Assembly: GCA_900540375.1 (NCBI GenBank)
Contig: UQFS01000009.1
Span: forward strand, 1-64,000
Direction: 5' to 3'
DNA: 64,000 bases
Source: an uncultured Prevotella sp.
Lineage (GTDB): Bacteria > Bacteroidota > Bacteroidia > Bacteroidales > Bacteroidaceae
Every line of letters begins with the position of its first letter. Positions within the stretch are counted from its first letter, which is position 1. The position numbers and the translations under genes are program-made. The notes under the pieces are model-generated. The model worked only from the letters and a program-made list of their open reading frames with translations. It made no database searches and was not told the DNA's origin. Shown piece by piece: positions 49,704 to 59,064 of this stretch.

Positions 49704-51056
49704 ATGAGAACAAAAATACAAGGCGGAACCATCGTCAACGAGGGACGCTCTTTCCGAGGGTCCCTCATCATTAATGATGACATTATCGAAGAAATCATAG
49801 AGAATGAGCAGACACCCCGTGGAGACTACGACAAAAGTGTAGACGCCACGGGGTGCTACGTTTTGCCAGGCATCATCGACGAGCATGTCCATTTCCGTGA
49901 GCCGGGACTGACACAGAAGGCTGACATAGAGAGCGAGTCGCGGGCAGCCGCTTTCGGCGGAGTGACTACTTTTTTTGACATGCCCAATTGTCAGCCGCAG
50001 ACAACAACATTGGACGCACTTGCTGACAAGTTTGCAAGAGCGGGGCAGACAAGTCATGTCAACTATAGTTTTTTCTTCGGCGCCACTAACAACAATGTAG
50101 AACTTTTCCGGCAACTCGACCCTACACGCATCCCCGGCATCAAGCTCTTCATGGGTGCCTCTACGGGCAACATGCTCGTGGATCAGATGGATGCGTTGCA
50201 TCAGATCTACCAGACTTGTGCTGATTTAGACTTGCCTCTGATGACCCATTGCGAGGATTCCGGCATCATCACCAAGAACATGCAGCGCTTCAAACTCGTC
50301 TGCGGTGACGATCCCGATGTCCGTTTCCATTTCATCATCCGCGATGAGGAAGCCTGCTATCGCAGTACTGCTTTGGCCGTACAGTTGGCGTTGCAGCATC
50401 ACACGCGGTTGCATGTGGCCCATCTCACCACAGCCCGGGAGTTGCAACTCTTTGAGCCGTGCGAAGACAACTACCTGCCTCAGATTACCGCTGAGGCCGT
50501 CATTGCCCATCTCTGGTTTACCGCTGCCGACACGCTGAAGCTTGGAGCCCGCATCAAGTGCAATCCCTCCATCAAGATGGAGGCCGACCGCGAGGAGTTG
50601 CGCAAGGCGCTGACCGACGGACGCATTTCCACAATCGGTACCGACCACGCTCCCCACGAGTGGAGCAAGAAACAAGGAGGCTGCGTCCGCGCCGCCTCCG
50701 GTATGCCGATGTTGCAGTTCTCCTTGCCCGCCATATTGCAATTGGTCAATGAAGGCGTGTTGAGCATCGAGAAACTTGTGACGCTGATGTGCCATCATCC
50801 CGCCATGCTCTTCTCGGTCAGCGACCGTGGCTTCCTGCACAAAGGCTATAAGGCTGACATTGCCATCGTGAACCCCAAGAGCCCGTGGACTGTCACCCCC
50901 GACGTCATCCAGAGCAAGTGCGGGTGGTCGCCCATGGAGGGACAGACCTTTGACTGGCAAGTCAAGCAGACTTTCTGCAACGGACGGCTCATCTACGACC
51001 AAGGGCAATTTGACGGGAACAGTCGTGGCGAGGCTGTACAGTTCAGACTGAAATAA
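49704..51056 (+). CDS. pyrC: Dihydroorotase
   Basis: A 450-residue cyclic amidohydrolase of the type I/allantoinase-like group. Metal ligands DEHVHFREPG (His61, His63), the SRAAAFGGVTTFFDMPN segment, THCEDSGI, HVAHLTT and DHAPHEW follow the known order. It would convert carbamoyl-aspartate to dihydroorotate in pyrimidine synthesis. Allantoinase or dihydropyrimidinase cannot be fully excluded, but the HFREPG motif is typical of dihydroorotase. Confidence 0.9.
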   Translation: MRTKIQGGTIVNEGRSFRGSLIINDDIIEEIIENEQTPRGDYDKSVDATGCYVLPGIIDEHVHFREPGLTQKADIESESRAAAFGGVTTFFDMPNCQPQTTTLDALADKFARAGQTSHVNYSFFFGATNNNVELFRQLDPTRIPGIKLFMGASTGNMLVDQMDALHQIYQTCADLDLPLMTHCEDSGIITKNMQRFKLVCGDDPDVRFHFIIRDEEACYRSTALAVQLALQHHTRLHVAHLTTARELQLFEPCEDNYLPQITAEAVIAHLWFTAADTLKLGARIKCNPSIKMEADREELRKALTDGRISTIGTDHAPHEWSKKQGGCVRAASGMPMLQFSLPAILQLVNEGVLSIEKLVTLMCHHPAMLFSVSDRGFLHKGYKADIAIVNPKSPWTVTPDVIQSKCGWSPMEGQTFDWQVKQTFCNGRLIYDQGQFDGNSRGEAVQFRLK

Positions 51057-51077
51057 TCACAGCAAGGAGGTTTGACG

Positions 51078-51890
51078 ATGGTTCTTCATTACGATATTGA
51101 CGAGGTGCGACCCTATATCAACTGGCTCTACTTCGACCATGCCTGGAGCATGAGCGGGAAGAGTGAGGCCGACAAGGCCGGTCTCTATGCCGACGCCAAT
51201 GAGCTGCTCGACGCATGGCAAGGCAAGCATCAGACGCATGCCGTCTTTGAGTTGTTCGATGCCAACAGCGACGGCGATGACTTGCTGCTGGGCGACACAC
51301 GTCTGCCGATGTTGCGTCAGCAGTGCCCCTCTGCCCCCGGTCAGCCCAATCTCTGCCTGGCCGACTTCGTGCGCCCGCTTTCCCAGGGCAAGGCCGACAA
51401 GGTCGGCGTGTTCGCCACGACCGTCGATGAGGCGATGAACCACAGCCGCGACGAGGATGTCTACCGGCGTATGCTGGCCCAAGTGCTTTCAGACCGATTG
51501 GCAGAGGGTACGGCCGAGCTGATGCATTTGCAGGTGAGGAAGACCTATTGGGGATATGCCCCTGATGAGAACCTCTGCATGAAGGACATCCACGCCGAGC
51601 ACTATCAGGGCATACGTCCTGCCGTGGGCTATCCTTCGATGCCCGACACCAGCGTGAACTTTATCATAGACTCCCTTATAGGCATGAAGCGTATCGACAT
51701 CCGGCTGACGGCCAGTGGCATGATGCATCCCCACGCCTCAGTCTCCGGACTGATGTTTGCGCATCCCAAGGCGCACTATTTTGACTTGGGAAAGATTGGC
51801 GAAGACCAGTTGCGGGACTATGCCCGTCGGCGTGGACTCCCCTTGGAGCTGATGCGTCGTTTCCTCAGTGTGAGCTTGATGAAGCGTTGA
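51078..51890 (+). CDS. Stand-alone MetH activation domain
   Basis: A 270-residue protein equivalent to the C-terminal activation domain of cobalamin-dependent methionine synthase, normally part of MetH. It contains the SAM-binding motif RPAVGYPSMPD and the family ending ASVSGLMFAHPKAHYFDLGK. No MetH catalytic modules are present here. The start ATG at 51078 follows a strong SD site (AAGGAGG, 51064-51070). It is expected to reactivate oxidised cob(II)alamin using S-adenosylmethionine as a separate subunit. Confidence 0.9.
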   Translation: MVLHYDIDEVRPYINWLYFDHAWSMSGKSEADKAGLYADANELLDAWQGKHQTHAVFELFDANSDGDDLLLGDTRLPMLRQQCPSAPGQPNLCLADFVRPLSQGKADKVGVFATTVDEAMNHSRDEDVYRRMLAQVLSDRLAEGTAELMHLQVRKTYWGYAPDENLCMKDIHAEHYQGIRPAVGYPSMPDTSVNFIIDSLIGMKRIDIRLTASGMMHPHASVSGLMFAHPKAHYFDLGKIGEDQLRDYARRRGLPLELMRRFLSVSLMKR

Positions 51891-51912
51891 ACAAGACAAA
51901 GAAAGGTTATAG

Positions 51913-53076
51913 ATGATATCGCGTATCTTCATTCCTATCTTGCTTGCCATCGTGCTGCCCGATCTGTATTTCGATCAGCACTATTGGCGGAGCCGCTATC
52001 ATGGACGATGGTGGTTGAGGCTGCTGTGGTGGTTGCCGGGAATGCTGATGTTCATCTATACGATAGCCCTGGTGTCTATTCGCGATTTCGTCCCCGCCGA
52101 TCTTACGTGGGTCAACGTCTATATGTTCTTAGTGGGACTGATCGTATGGCCTAAAGCCATCTTTGCGCTTTGTTCCGGGTTAGGTCTGCTATGGAGTCGT
52201 TGGCGTCACAGCCGTGTCAATTTGGGCAATGTCGTGGCGGTGGTGCTCATCCTTATTAATTGGTACGTCCTCATCTATGGTTCCACAATAGGCACCAAGA
52301 AGCTGACCGTACAGCGCGACGACCTCTATTTTACCAATCTCCCCGAGCGCTTCGACGGCTATCGCATCGTGTTTTTCTCTGATGCTCATGTGGGCAGTTT
52401 CACCGGTTCGCGCCGTGCGCTGTTGCAGCGCGACATTGACAGCATCAATGCCCAGCGTGCCGACCTCATCGCTTTTGGCGGAGACCTGCAAAACACCCGT
52501 CCGCAGGAGATCGTTCCCGTCATGCCGCCGCTCAGGCAGTTGAGGGCTCGTGATGGAGTAGTTTCCGTGTTGGGCAATCACGACTATAGTGAGTACACCC
52601 ACGACCGCCCCGACGTGGAGGCTGCTAACCGCCGTCTTGTCATTGACCTGCAACGGCGCATGGGATGGAAACTGCTGCTCAACAGTCATTTTGCGCTCCA
52701 TCGTGGCAGTGACTCCATTGTGGTGGCCGGTGAGCAGAATTTCCGCAAGCCCGACAGCTGTGATTTCTCCCGCACGATGAATGGAGTGGGAGAGAAGGCC
52801 TTTGTCGTCATGCTCCAGCATGACCCGCGGGCTTGGGATGACCATATCGTGCCCAGCCATCGTGTGGCGTTGACACTCAGCGGACACACCCATGGCGGGC
52901 AGATAGCGTTCTTTGGCGTCAGTCCTGTCAGACTGGTTTATGCCGAGGACGACGGACTCTATCAGCGCGATGGCAGCATGATGTGCGTCTCGGCAGGCAT
53001 CGGCGGTCTCGTCTTTTTCCGTTTCGGCGTACCTCCTGAAATCAATGTCATCACATTGCATCGAATAAAACATTAA
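51913..53076 (+). CDS. Membrane metallophosphoesterase
   Basis: A 387-residue protein with about four N-terminal TM helices (for example LPGMLMFIYTIALVSI, VVAVVLILINWYVLI) and a calcineurin-like domain: FFSDAHVGSF, GGDLQNTRP, LGNHDYSEY and LSGHTHGGQIAF, all metal-binding motifs intact. Similar to YkuE/LpxH-like membrane phosphoesterases; the substrate is not clear. Confidence 0.9.
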   Translation: MISRIFIPILLAIVLPDLYFDQHYWRSRYHGRWWLRLLWWLPGMLMFIYTIALVSIRDFVPADLTWVNVYMFLVGLIVWPKAIFALCSGLGLLWSRWRHSRVNLGNVVAVVLILINWYVLIYGSTIGTKKLTVQRDDLYFTNLPERFDGYRIVFFSDAHVGSFTGSRRALLQRDIDSINAQRADLIAFGGDLQNTRPQEIVPVMPPLRQLRARDGVVSVLGNHDYSEYTHDRPDVEAANRRLVIDLQRRMGWKLLLNSHFALHRGSDSIVVAGEQNFRKPDSCDFSRTMNGVGEKAFVVMLQHDPRAWDDHIVPSHRVALTLSGHTHGGQIAFFGVSPVRLVYAEDDGLYQRDGSMMCVSAGIGGLVFFRFGVPPEINVITLHRIKH

Positions 53077-53101
53077 CTCATAGAAAGAAGATCTCACAGT
53101 T

Positions 53102-53860
53102 ATGAAAAAATTCTTGTATTGCCTCTATGAACTCTGCGTCATGCCACTGTTTTTGATTGACACGATTGTCATTGCTCTGATGACCATTATCGGTTGCAGA
53201 GTGGGCAACGGACAGTTCTGGGGCTATTATCCCGGCAAGTGGTGGAGCGAGTTTGTCATCCGTATTCTATTGTTGCCTGTCAAGGTAGAGGGTCGGGAGT
53301 ATCTCAAGCCGGGGCAGTCCTATGTCTTCGTAGCCAATCACCAGGGTGCCTTCGACATCTTTCTCATCTATGGTTTCCTCAACCGCAACTTCAAGTGGAT
53401 GATGAAGCGGGGTATCGGTAAGATCCCTTTTATCGGTCCCGCCTGCAAGTATTCCCATCAGATCTTTGTTGACAAGCGCGGCCCCTCGCATATCCGTGCC
53501 AGCTACGACCAGGCGCGTGAGGTGCTCAAGGAGGGCATGTCGCTGATGGTCTTTCCCGAAGGTGCCCGCACGTTCACCGGTCATATGAGCCTCTTCCGCC
53601 GTGGTGCCTTTATGCTGGCCGACGAGCTGCAGTTGCCGGTTTGTCCGCTGACGATCAACGGCTCGTTTGATGTTATGCCGCGCACGCGCGACTGGCGCTG
53701 GGTACGCTGGCATCCCTTGAAGCTGACGATCCACGAGCCCATCATGCCCATCGGCAAGGGCCGTGAGAACATTGACTATCTCAAGGATAAGAGCTATGAG
53801 GCCGTGATGAGCGGACTGGTGCCCGAGTACCAGGGCTACGTACGCAACGACGACCAATAA
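53102..53860 (+). CDS. plsC: 1-acyl-sn-glycerol-3-phosphate acyltransferase
   Basis: A 252-residue PlsC-family acyltransferase, making phosphatidic acid at the inner membrane. It has an N-terminal membrane helix and the acyltransferase box NHQGAFD (HxxxxD), KWMMKRGIGKIPFIGPA and FPEGART. The start follows the metallophosphoesterase by 25 bp. Confidence 0.9.
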   Translation: MKKFLYCLYELCVMPLFLIDTIVIALMTIIGCRVGNGQFWGYYPGKWWSEFVIRILLLPVKVEGREYLKPGQSYVFVANHQGAFDIFLIYGFLNRNFKWMMKRGIGKIPFIGPACKYSHQIFVDKRGPSHIRASYDQAREVLKEGMSLMVFPEGARTFTGHMSLFRRGAFMLADELQLPVCPLTINGSFDVMPRTRDWRWVRWHPLKLTIHEPIMPIGKGRENIDYLKDKSYEAVMSGLVPEYQGYVRNDDQ

Positions 53861-53884
53861 CGCCGGATATATTTCGCCAATTTG

Positions 53885-53915
53885 TTGGCACTTTGCGTTT
53901 AATTTTATAATTTTG
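53885..53915 (+). promoter_or_regulatory. Promoter of the GT2/mfd operon
   Basis: TTG (53885-53887), 20 bp, TAATTTTG (53908-53915). It excludes the in-frame ATG at 53913 as start. Confidence 0.7.
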
Positions 53916-53939
53916 CAGAAATGGAAAATACATATCATC

Positions 53940-54689
53940 ATGCATGAAAGTGACTCTATCGTAATCATTCCCACTTACAACGAGAAAGAGAATATCGAGA
54001 ATATCATACGTGCCGTCTTCTCCTTGGAGAAGTGCTTTCACATCCTTGTCATCGACGACGGCAGTCCAGATGGTACGGCAACCATTGTCCGTCGGTTGAT
54101 TGACAATGAGTTTGGCGATCGCCTTTTTATCATCGAACGTTCGGGCAAGCTCGGTCTGGGTACCGCCTACATCACCGGCTTTAAATGGGCTTTGCAGCGG
54201 AGCTATGAATATGTCTTTGAGATGGATGCCGATTTCAGTCACAATCCCAAAGACCTGCCCCGTCTCTATGCGGCCTGCCACGATGAGGGAGGTGACGTGG
54301 CCGTGGGTTCGCGCTATGTTACCGGCGTCAACGTGGTCAACTGGCCGATAGGTCGTGTGCTGATGAGCTATTTTGCTTCGCGCTATGTCAACTTCATCAC
54401 GGGCATCCCCATCCGCGACACCACCGCCGGCTTCGTGTGCTATCGCCGTCGCGTGTTGGAGACAATCAACCTCGACGACATCCGCTTCAAGGGCTATGCC
54501 TTCCAGATAGAGATGAAATACACCGCCTACAAGATAGGATTCAAGATCAAGGAGGTCTCTGTCGTCTTTGTCAATCGTCGTGAGGGTACCAGCAAGATGA
54601 GTGGCGGCATCTTCAGTGAGGCCCTCTTCGGTGTGATGCGTCTGCGTCTTGACGGTTGGTTCAAGAAGTACCCCGAGATCAAAGGGTAG
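53940..54689 (+). CDS. Polyprenol-phosphate glycosyltransferase (Dpm1-like)
   Basis: A family-2 glycosyltransferase, about 249 residues, start MHESDSIVIIPTYNEKENIE. Motifs: IVIIPTYNEKENIENI, VIDDGSPDGTA, MDADFSHNP (DxD) and the late DTTAGFVCYRR. It lacks the C-terminal TM domain of larger homologues, so it is like bacterial polyprenyl-phosphate-mannose synthases that transfer a hexose to undecaprenyl phosphate. It ends 8 bp before mfd. Confidence 0.9.
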   Translation: MHESDSIVIIPTYNEKENIENIIRAVFSLEKCFHILVIDDGSPDGTATIVRRLIDNEFGDRLFIIERSGKLGLGTAYITGFKWALQRSYEYVFEMDADFSHNPKDLPRLYAACHDEGGDVAVGSRYVTGVNVVNWPIGRVLMSYFASRYVNFITGIPIRDTTAGFVCYRRRVLETINLDDIRFKGYAFQIEMKYTAYKIGFKIKEVSVVFVNRREGTSKMSGGIFSEALFGVMRLRLDGWFKKYPEIKG

Positions 54690-54697
54690 GCCAAGAC

Positions 54698-57600
54698 ATG
54701 AATATACACGATATACAGACACTGTACAGCCGGTTACCGCAAGCCGGTGCTCTGGTCAAATATTTGGAAGACATCTCAGTCAAGAGCGTCTTCCTTAAGG
54801 ATATTGTGGGGTCGGCACTGCCGACTCTTTTTGCAGGTATTGCCCCACGGCTGGACAATACCTTTCTTTTCGTCATGCAGGATGCTGACGAAGCCGGTTA
54901 CTTCTACAACGATCTCTTGCCCGTTGTCCTCAACACAGCGGAAAAGAAAGTCGCGGAGGAAATCAAGGCCGAACAACAAAAGAATTCTTCACAAGACACT
55001 CAGACGGTCACGGACAGCAGTCAGCCTGCCGACTATGACGTCTATTATTTCCCCTCCAGCTATCGCCGTGCCGTGAAATACGGACAGCGTGATGCCGCCA
55101 ACGAGATTCTGCGCACGGAGGTGCTCGCCCAGATTGCAGCCCGCCAGCAACACACGGCCCATGCCAGGCCTCTCTTCGTCGTTACCTATCCTGAGGCCAT
55201 GGCAGAGCTTGTGGTCTCGCAAAAACACATCGATGACCACCGGCTATCGCTCAGCGTAGGACAGCGGATTGACATCGTGGAGGTGGAGCACCGGCTCCGT
55301 GAACTTGGATTCACCGAGCAGGACTATGTCTATGAGCCCGGACAGTTTGCTGTGCGCGGAAGCATCCTCGATGTCTATTCCTATTCCGGCGAGCTGCCGT
55401 TCCGTATCGACTTCTTTGGCGAAGAGATCGACACCATCCGGTCTTTCTCTGTTGAGGACCAACTCTCCAAGGAGCGGCGCAAGGAAGTGGAGATCGTGCC
55501 GGAACTGGCAAAGGAAACTACAGAGAAGGTACCTTTCCTTCGTTTCGTTCCCAATGACGCCATACTCGTCTGCCGCGATTTAGGTTTCATCTGCGACACA
55601 GTGGAACGCGTCTATAACGAAGGCTTCTCCTCTCAGGCACTCACCGAGCGTCTCGAAGACGCGACCGAGATGGAGCAGGCCGAGATACAACGTGGCATGA
55701 ACCGCGAGAGCGTGCTCTGTTCGCCTTCTCAGTTCAAGGAGGACATACTGGAGCTGCGGCGTGTCGTCTATGGCCACACCACCAAGGATGCTCATGCCGT
55801 CCTCACCTTCCACGTCACGCCGCAACCGCTTTTCCATAAGAACTTCGATTTGCTTCGGCAGTCGTTCGAGGACTATCTTCTGCGCGGCTACCATCTCTAT
55901 ATCCTCGCCGACAGCCGCAAACAGCAACAGCGTCTGAAGGACATCTTCGACGAGATGGGTGGTGGCGATGCTTCGTCGATGGCTGCCGGCAGGGGCTCAG
56001 GTATTGTCTTCACGCCAGTGGACAAGACCCTTCACGAGGGCTTTGCTGATGACGACATGAAGGTGTGCTTCTTCACCGATCACCAGATCTTTGACCGTTT
56101 CCATAAGTACAATCTCAAGTCCGACCGTGCGCGTGCAGGCAAGATGGCCTTGACGATGAAGGAGTTGCTGGAGATGGAAATCGGCGACTATGTGGTGCAT
56201 GTCGACTTTGGTATCGGCAAGTTCGGCGGTCTCGTGCGTGTGCCCATACAGAATGCCAATGGAAAGACCGGCGAGCAACAATACCAGGAGGTCATCCGCA
56301 TCATCTTTCAAAACAACGACAAGGTCGACGTCTCCATTCACTCGCTCTATAAAATCTCGAAGTATCGCGGCAGTGACACCGGTGAGCCGCCACGGCTGAG
56401 CACGCTCGGCACCGGTGCCTGGGAGCGGTTGAAGGAGAAGGCCAAGAAGCGCATCAAGGACATCGCGCGTGACCTCATCCGTCTGTATGCCAAGCGCCGC
56501 CATGAGAAAGGTTTTGCCTTCTCTGCCGATAATTTCATGCAGCACGAACTGGAGGCCAGCTTCCTCTACGAGGATACGCCCGACCAGCTCAAGGCCACGC
56601 AGGATGTCAAGGCCGACATGGAGCGGGCCCGTCCTATGGACCGTCTCATCTGTGGCGACGTAGGTTTCGGCAAAACCGAGGTGGCCGTGCGTGCCGCCTT
56701 CAAGGCAGCGTGCGACTCCAAGCAGGTGGCTGTGCTCGTGCCCACGACCGTGCTGGCCTATCAGCACTATAAGACATTCCGGGAGCGGTTGAAGGATTTC
56801 CCTGTACGCGTGGAGTATCTCTCGCGAGCCAGAACCGCCAAGCAGACCAAGGACGTGCTCAGCGGACTCGCCGACGGCAAGGTCGATATTGTGGTCGGTA
56901 CGCATAAGCTGTTGGGAAAAAATGTGAAGTGGCACGACCTCGGACTGCTCATCATCGACGAGGAACAGAAGTTCGGCGTGTCCACAAAGGAGAAGTTGCG
57001 GAAACTGAAAAGCAATATCGACACCCTCACAATGTCCGCCACGCCCATCCCCCGTACGTTGCAGTTCAGCCTGATGGGTGCCCGTGACATGAGCGTCATG
57101 CGCACGCCGCCCCCCAACCGCTATCCCATCCATACCGAGCTGTGCACTTTCAGCCATGAGGTCATCGCTGATGCCATCAATTTCGAAATGAGTCGCAATG
57201 GTCAGGTGTTCTTTGTCAACAACCGCATCTCCAATCTTCAGGAGATTGCCGACCTCATCCGTAAGTATGTGCCCGACTGCCGTGTGGTCATCGGTCATGG
57301 TCAGATGCCACCCGAAGAGCTGGAGAAGGTCATCACCGACTTTGTCAACTACGACTATGACGTGCTGCTCTCCACGACCATTGTGGAGAACGGCATCGAC
57401 ATCCCCAATGCCAACACGATCATCATCAACGGTGCCAACCATTTCGGGCTGTCAGACTTGCATCAGATGCGTGGCCGTGTAGGCCGCAGCAACCGCAAGG
57501 CCTTCTGTTATCTCTTAGCGCCGCCACGCAGTGCCATGACTCCCGAGGCGCGTCGTCGCTTAGAGGCTTTGGAGACCTTCTCAGACCTTGGCAGCGGATT

Positions 57601-58258
57601 CAACCTTGCCATGCAGGATCTTGACATCCGTGGCGCGGGCAACCTGTTGGGTGCAGAGCAGAGTGGTTTCATGGAAGACTTGGGCTACGAAACCTACCAG
57701 AAGATACTCAATCAGGCAGTCAGTGAGTTGAAAAATGAAGAACTTGGCGACCTCTATGCCGAGGAGCTCAAGGCCGGCGAGGGCATCAAGGCCAGTGACT
57801 TTGTCGAGGACTGCGCCGTGGAGAGCGATCTGGAGATGTACTTCCCCGAGACCTATGTGCCGGGCAGCAGTGAGCGCATGCTGCTCTACCGCGAGCTTGA
57901 CAACATTGAGAGCGATGACGACCTGGCCGCCTACCGTCAGCGGCTCACCGACCGTTTTGGTCCCGTGCCGCCGGAAGGCGAGGAACTCATGCAGGTGGTA
58001 GCCCTTCGCCGTTTAGGCAAGGAAGAGGGCTGCGAGAAGATCATCCTCAAGCAGGGCACGATGAGCATGCAATTTGTCTCGCAGGCAGACAGTCCCTACT
58101 ATCAGAGCAAGGCTTTTGGCAGCATCATCCACTATGTGATGAACAATCCTCGCCGCTGTACCTTCAAGGACAGCCGTGGGCATCGGCTGGTACGTATTGC
58201 CCAGGTACCCAGCGTAGCAGAGGCCGTGCAAGTTCTCAAAGCCATGAAGTGTAAGTAA
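54698..58258 (+). CDS. mfd: Transcription-repair coupling factor
   Basis: A 1186-residue SF2 translocase that displaces stalled RNA polymerase and recruits UvrA/B. Modules: UvrB-like N-terminus, CarD-like RNA polymerase interaction domain (IGDYVVHVDFGIGKFGGLVR), translocase with Walker A GDVGFGKTEVAVRAA, DEEQ box LLIIDEEQKFGV, and the TRG motif near the C-terminus. Start MNIHDIQTLYSRLPQAGALV at 54698, just after the glycosyltransferase stop. Confidence 0.97.
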   Translation: MNIHDIQTLYSRLPQAGALVKYLEDISVKSVFLKDIVGSALPTLFAGIAPRLDNTFLFVMQDADEAGYFYNDLLPVVLNTAEKKVAEEIKAEQQKNSSQDTQTVTDSSQPADYDVYYFPSSYRRAVKYGQRDAANEILRTEVLAQIAARQQHTAHARPLFVVTYPEAMAELVVSQKHIDDHRLSLSVGQRIDIVEVEHRLRELGFTEQDYVYEPGQFAVRGSILDVYSYSGELPFRIDFFGEEIDTIRSFSVEDQLSKERRKEVEIVPELAKETTEKVPFLRFVPNDAILVCRDLGFICDTVERVYNEGFSSQALTERLEDATEMEQAEIQRGMNRESVLCSPSQFKEDILELRRVVYGHTTKDAHAVLTFHVTPQPLFHKNFDLLRQSFEDYLLRGYHLYILADSRKQQQRLKDIFDEMGGGDASSMAAGRGSGIVFTPVDKTLHEGFADDDMKVCFFTDHQIFDRFHKYNLKSDRARAGKMALTMKELLEMEIGDYVVHVDFGIGKFGGLVRVPIQNANGKTGEQQYQEVIRIIFQNNDKVDVSIHSLYKISKYRGSDTGEPPRLSTLGTGAWERLKEKAKKRIKDIARDLIRLYAKRRHEKGFAFSADNFMQHELEASFLYEDTPDQLKATQDVKADMERARPMDRLICGDVGFGKTEVAVRAAFKAACDSKQVAVLVPTTVLAYQHYKTFRERLKDFPVRVEYLSRARTAKQTKDVLSGLADGKVDIVVGTHKLLGKNVKWHDLGLLIIDEEQKFGVSTKEKLRKLKSNIDTLTMSATPIPRTLQFSLMGARDMSVMRTPPPNRYPIHTELCTFSHEVIADAINFEMSRNGQVFFVNNRISNLQEIADLIRKYVPDCRVVIGHGQMPPEELEKVITDFVNYDYDVLLSTTIVENGIDIPNANTIIINGANHFGLSDLHQMRGRVGRSNRKAFCYLLAPPRSAMTPEARRRLEALETFSDLGSGFNLAMQDLDIRGAGNLLGAEQSGFMEDLGYETYQKILNQAVSELKNEELGDLYAEELKAGEGIKASDFVEDCAVESDLEMYFPETYVPGSSERMLLYRELDNIESDDDLAAYRQRLTDRFGPVPPEGEELMQVVALRRLGKEEGCEKIILKQGTMSMQFVSQADSPYYQSKAFGSIIHYVMNNPRRCTFKDSRGHRLVRIAQVPSVAEAVQVLKAMKCK

Positions 58259-58339
58259 ATATGCAACACGATTGTTGTATTCTTCAATATGGCCGAAAAT
58301 ACGCACAAAATAGTTTGATATGTGCAATTCTGGATTTTT

Positions 58340-58392
58340 GCCACTTCTTTCCGTTCTCTTTGTTGTGAACGAAAAGAAGTGGCTATTTTTGT
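58340..58392 (+). terminator. Intrinsic terminator after mfd
   Basis: 17-bp stem GCCACTTCTTTCCGTTC with GAACGAAAAGAAGTGGC (one mismatch), followed by TATTTTTG and more T-rich sequence. Confidence 0.8.
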
Positions 58393-58519
58393 TTCTTTTG
58401 TTTTGGGCTATAAAAACGAAACTTGCACGTATCTATTAATATGTGCAGTTCTTGGTTGAAACTATATAAAAATAGCTTAAAATATCAGCGTTCATATATG
58501 TTGCCTGTAGGATTATCTA

Positions 58520-58527
58520 TACTTTTG
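58520..58527 (+). promoter_or_regulatory. Probable -7 box of the oxidoreductase operon
   Basis: TACTTTTG, 31 bp before the ATG at 58559. A TTG lies 16 bp upstream, shorter than the consensus distance. Confidence 0.5.
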
Positions 58528-58558
58528 TATCGCTAAAAAGGCAAAGTATAAAAGAGAT

Positions 58559-58738
58559 ATGAGTTCCGAAGAATACTATCATCAGGGTAATGAGCATCGT
58601 CGTCGGGGTGATTTCCCCGCCGCGATGAATTGTTATCTGCAGGCCATTGCCCTTGATCCCAACAGTCCCGCTGTGGTGGCGGAGAAGATGCTGGAAAGCA
58701 TCATGAACTTTTATTGTAAGGACATCTATAATCCTTAG
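58559..58738 (+). CDS. Small single-TPR protein, 59 aa
   Basis: A short TPR-like protein: MSSEEYYHQGNEHRRRGDFP and AAMNCYLQAIALDPNSPAVV, ending FYCKDIYNP. In Bacteroidales a protein of this kind precedes the 2-oxoacid:ferredoxin oxidoreductase genes in the same order, as here (59 bp before the ferredoxin subunit). It may act in complex assembly; this is inference. Confidence 0.8.
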   Translation: MSSEEYYHQGNEHRRRGDFPAAMNCYLQAIALDPNSPAVVAEKMLESIMNFYCKDIYNP

Positions 58739-58797
58739 TCCGGCTTCGTGTCGGGCTAAGAACAGCGTCCTTAACCTATATAATATCCATTTCAGTT

Positions 58798-59058
58798 ATG
58801 AAGAAAAATATTGGAGCCATCGTTGTTGACGTGGATCGTTGCAAAGGCTGTACGCTCTGTATGGTTGCATGCCCCAAAAACGTCATCGCCCTGGCTGAGA
58901 GAAAGGTCAACACCCACGGCTATCCCTACGTTGTGGCGGTGCGCCCGGACGATTGCATCGGCTGTGCCTCGTGCGGCATTGTCTGTCCCGACGGATGTAT
59001 CACTGTCTATCGTAAACGAATCGAAGTGGCGGAGCCTTTGGCTTCTCCCCAGAAATAA
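58798..59058 (+). CDS. 2-oxoacid:ferredoxin oxidoreductase, 4Fe-4S subunit
   Basis: An 86-residue ferredoxin-like (delta) subunit with two [4Fe-4S] clusters: CKGCTLCMVACP and CIGCASCGIVCP. It passes electrons from the active site to ferredoxin. Overall order delta-alpha-beta-gamma matches KorDABC/VorDBAC operons. It ends 6 bp before the alpha subunit. Confidence 0.94.
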   Translation: MKKNIGAIVVDVDRCKGCTLCMVACPKNVIALAERKVNTHGYPYVVAVRPDDCIGCASCGIVCPDGCITVYRKRIEVAEPLASPQK

Positions 59059-59064
59059 GGAATC

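Larger units (their letters stand above)
58259..58558. other. Intergenic region after mfd
   Basis: No gene. It contains the mfd terminator (58340-58383), a repeated word ATATGTGCA[AG]TTCT (58318-58331 and 58439-58452) and, near the end, a -7 box TACTTTTG at 58520-58527 for the next operon. Confidence 0.5.
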
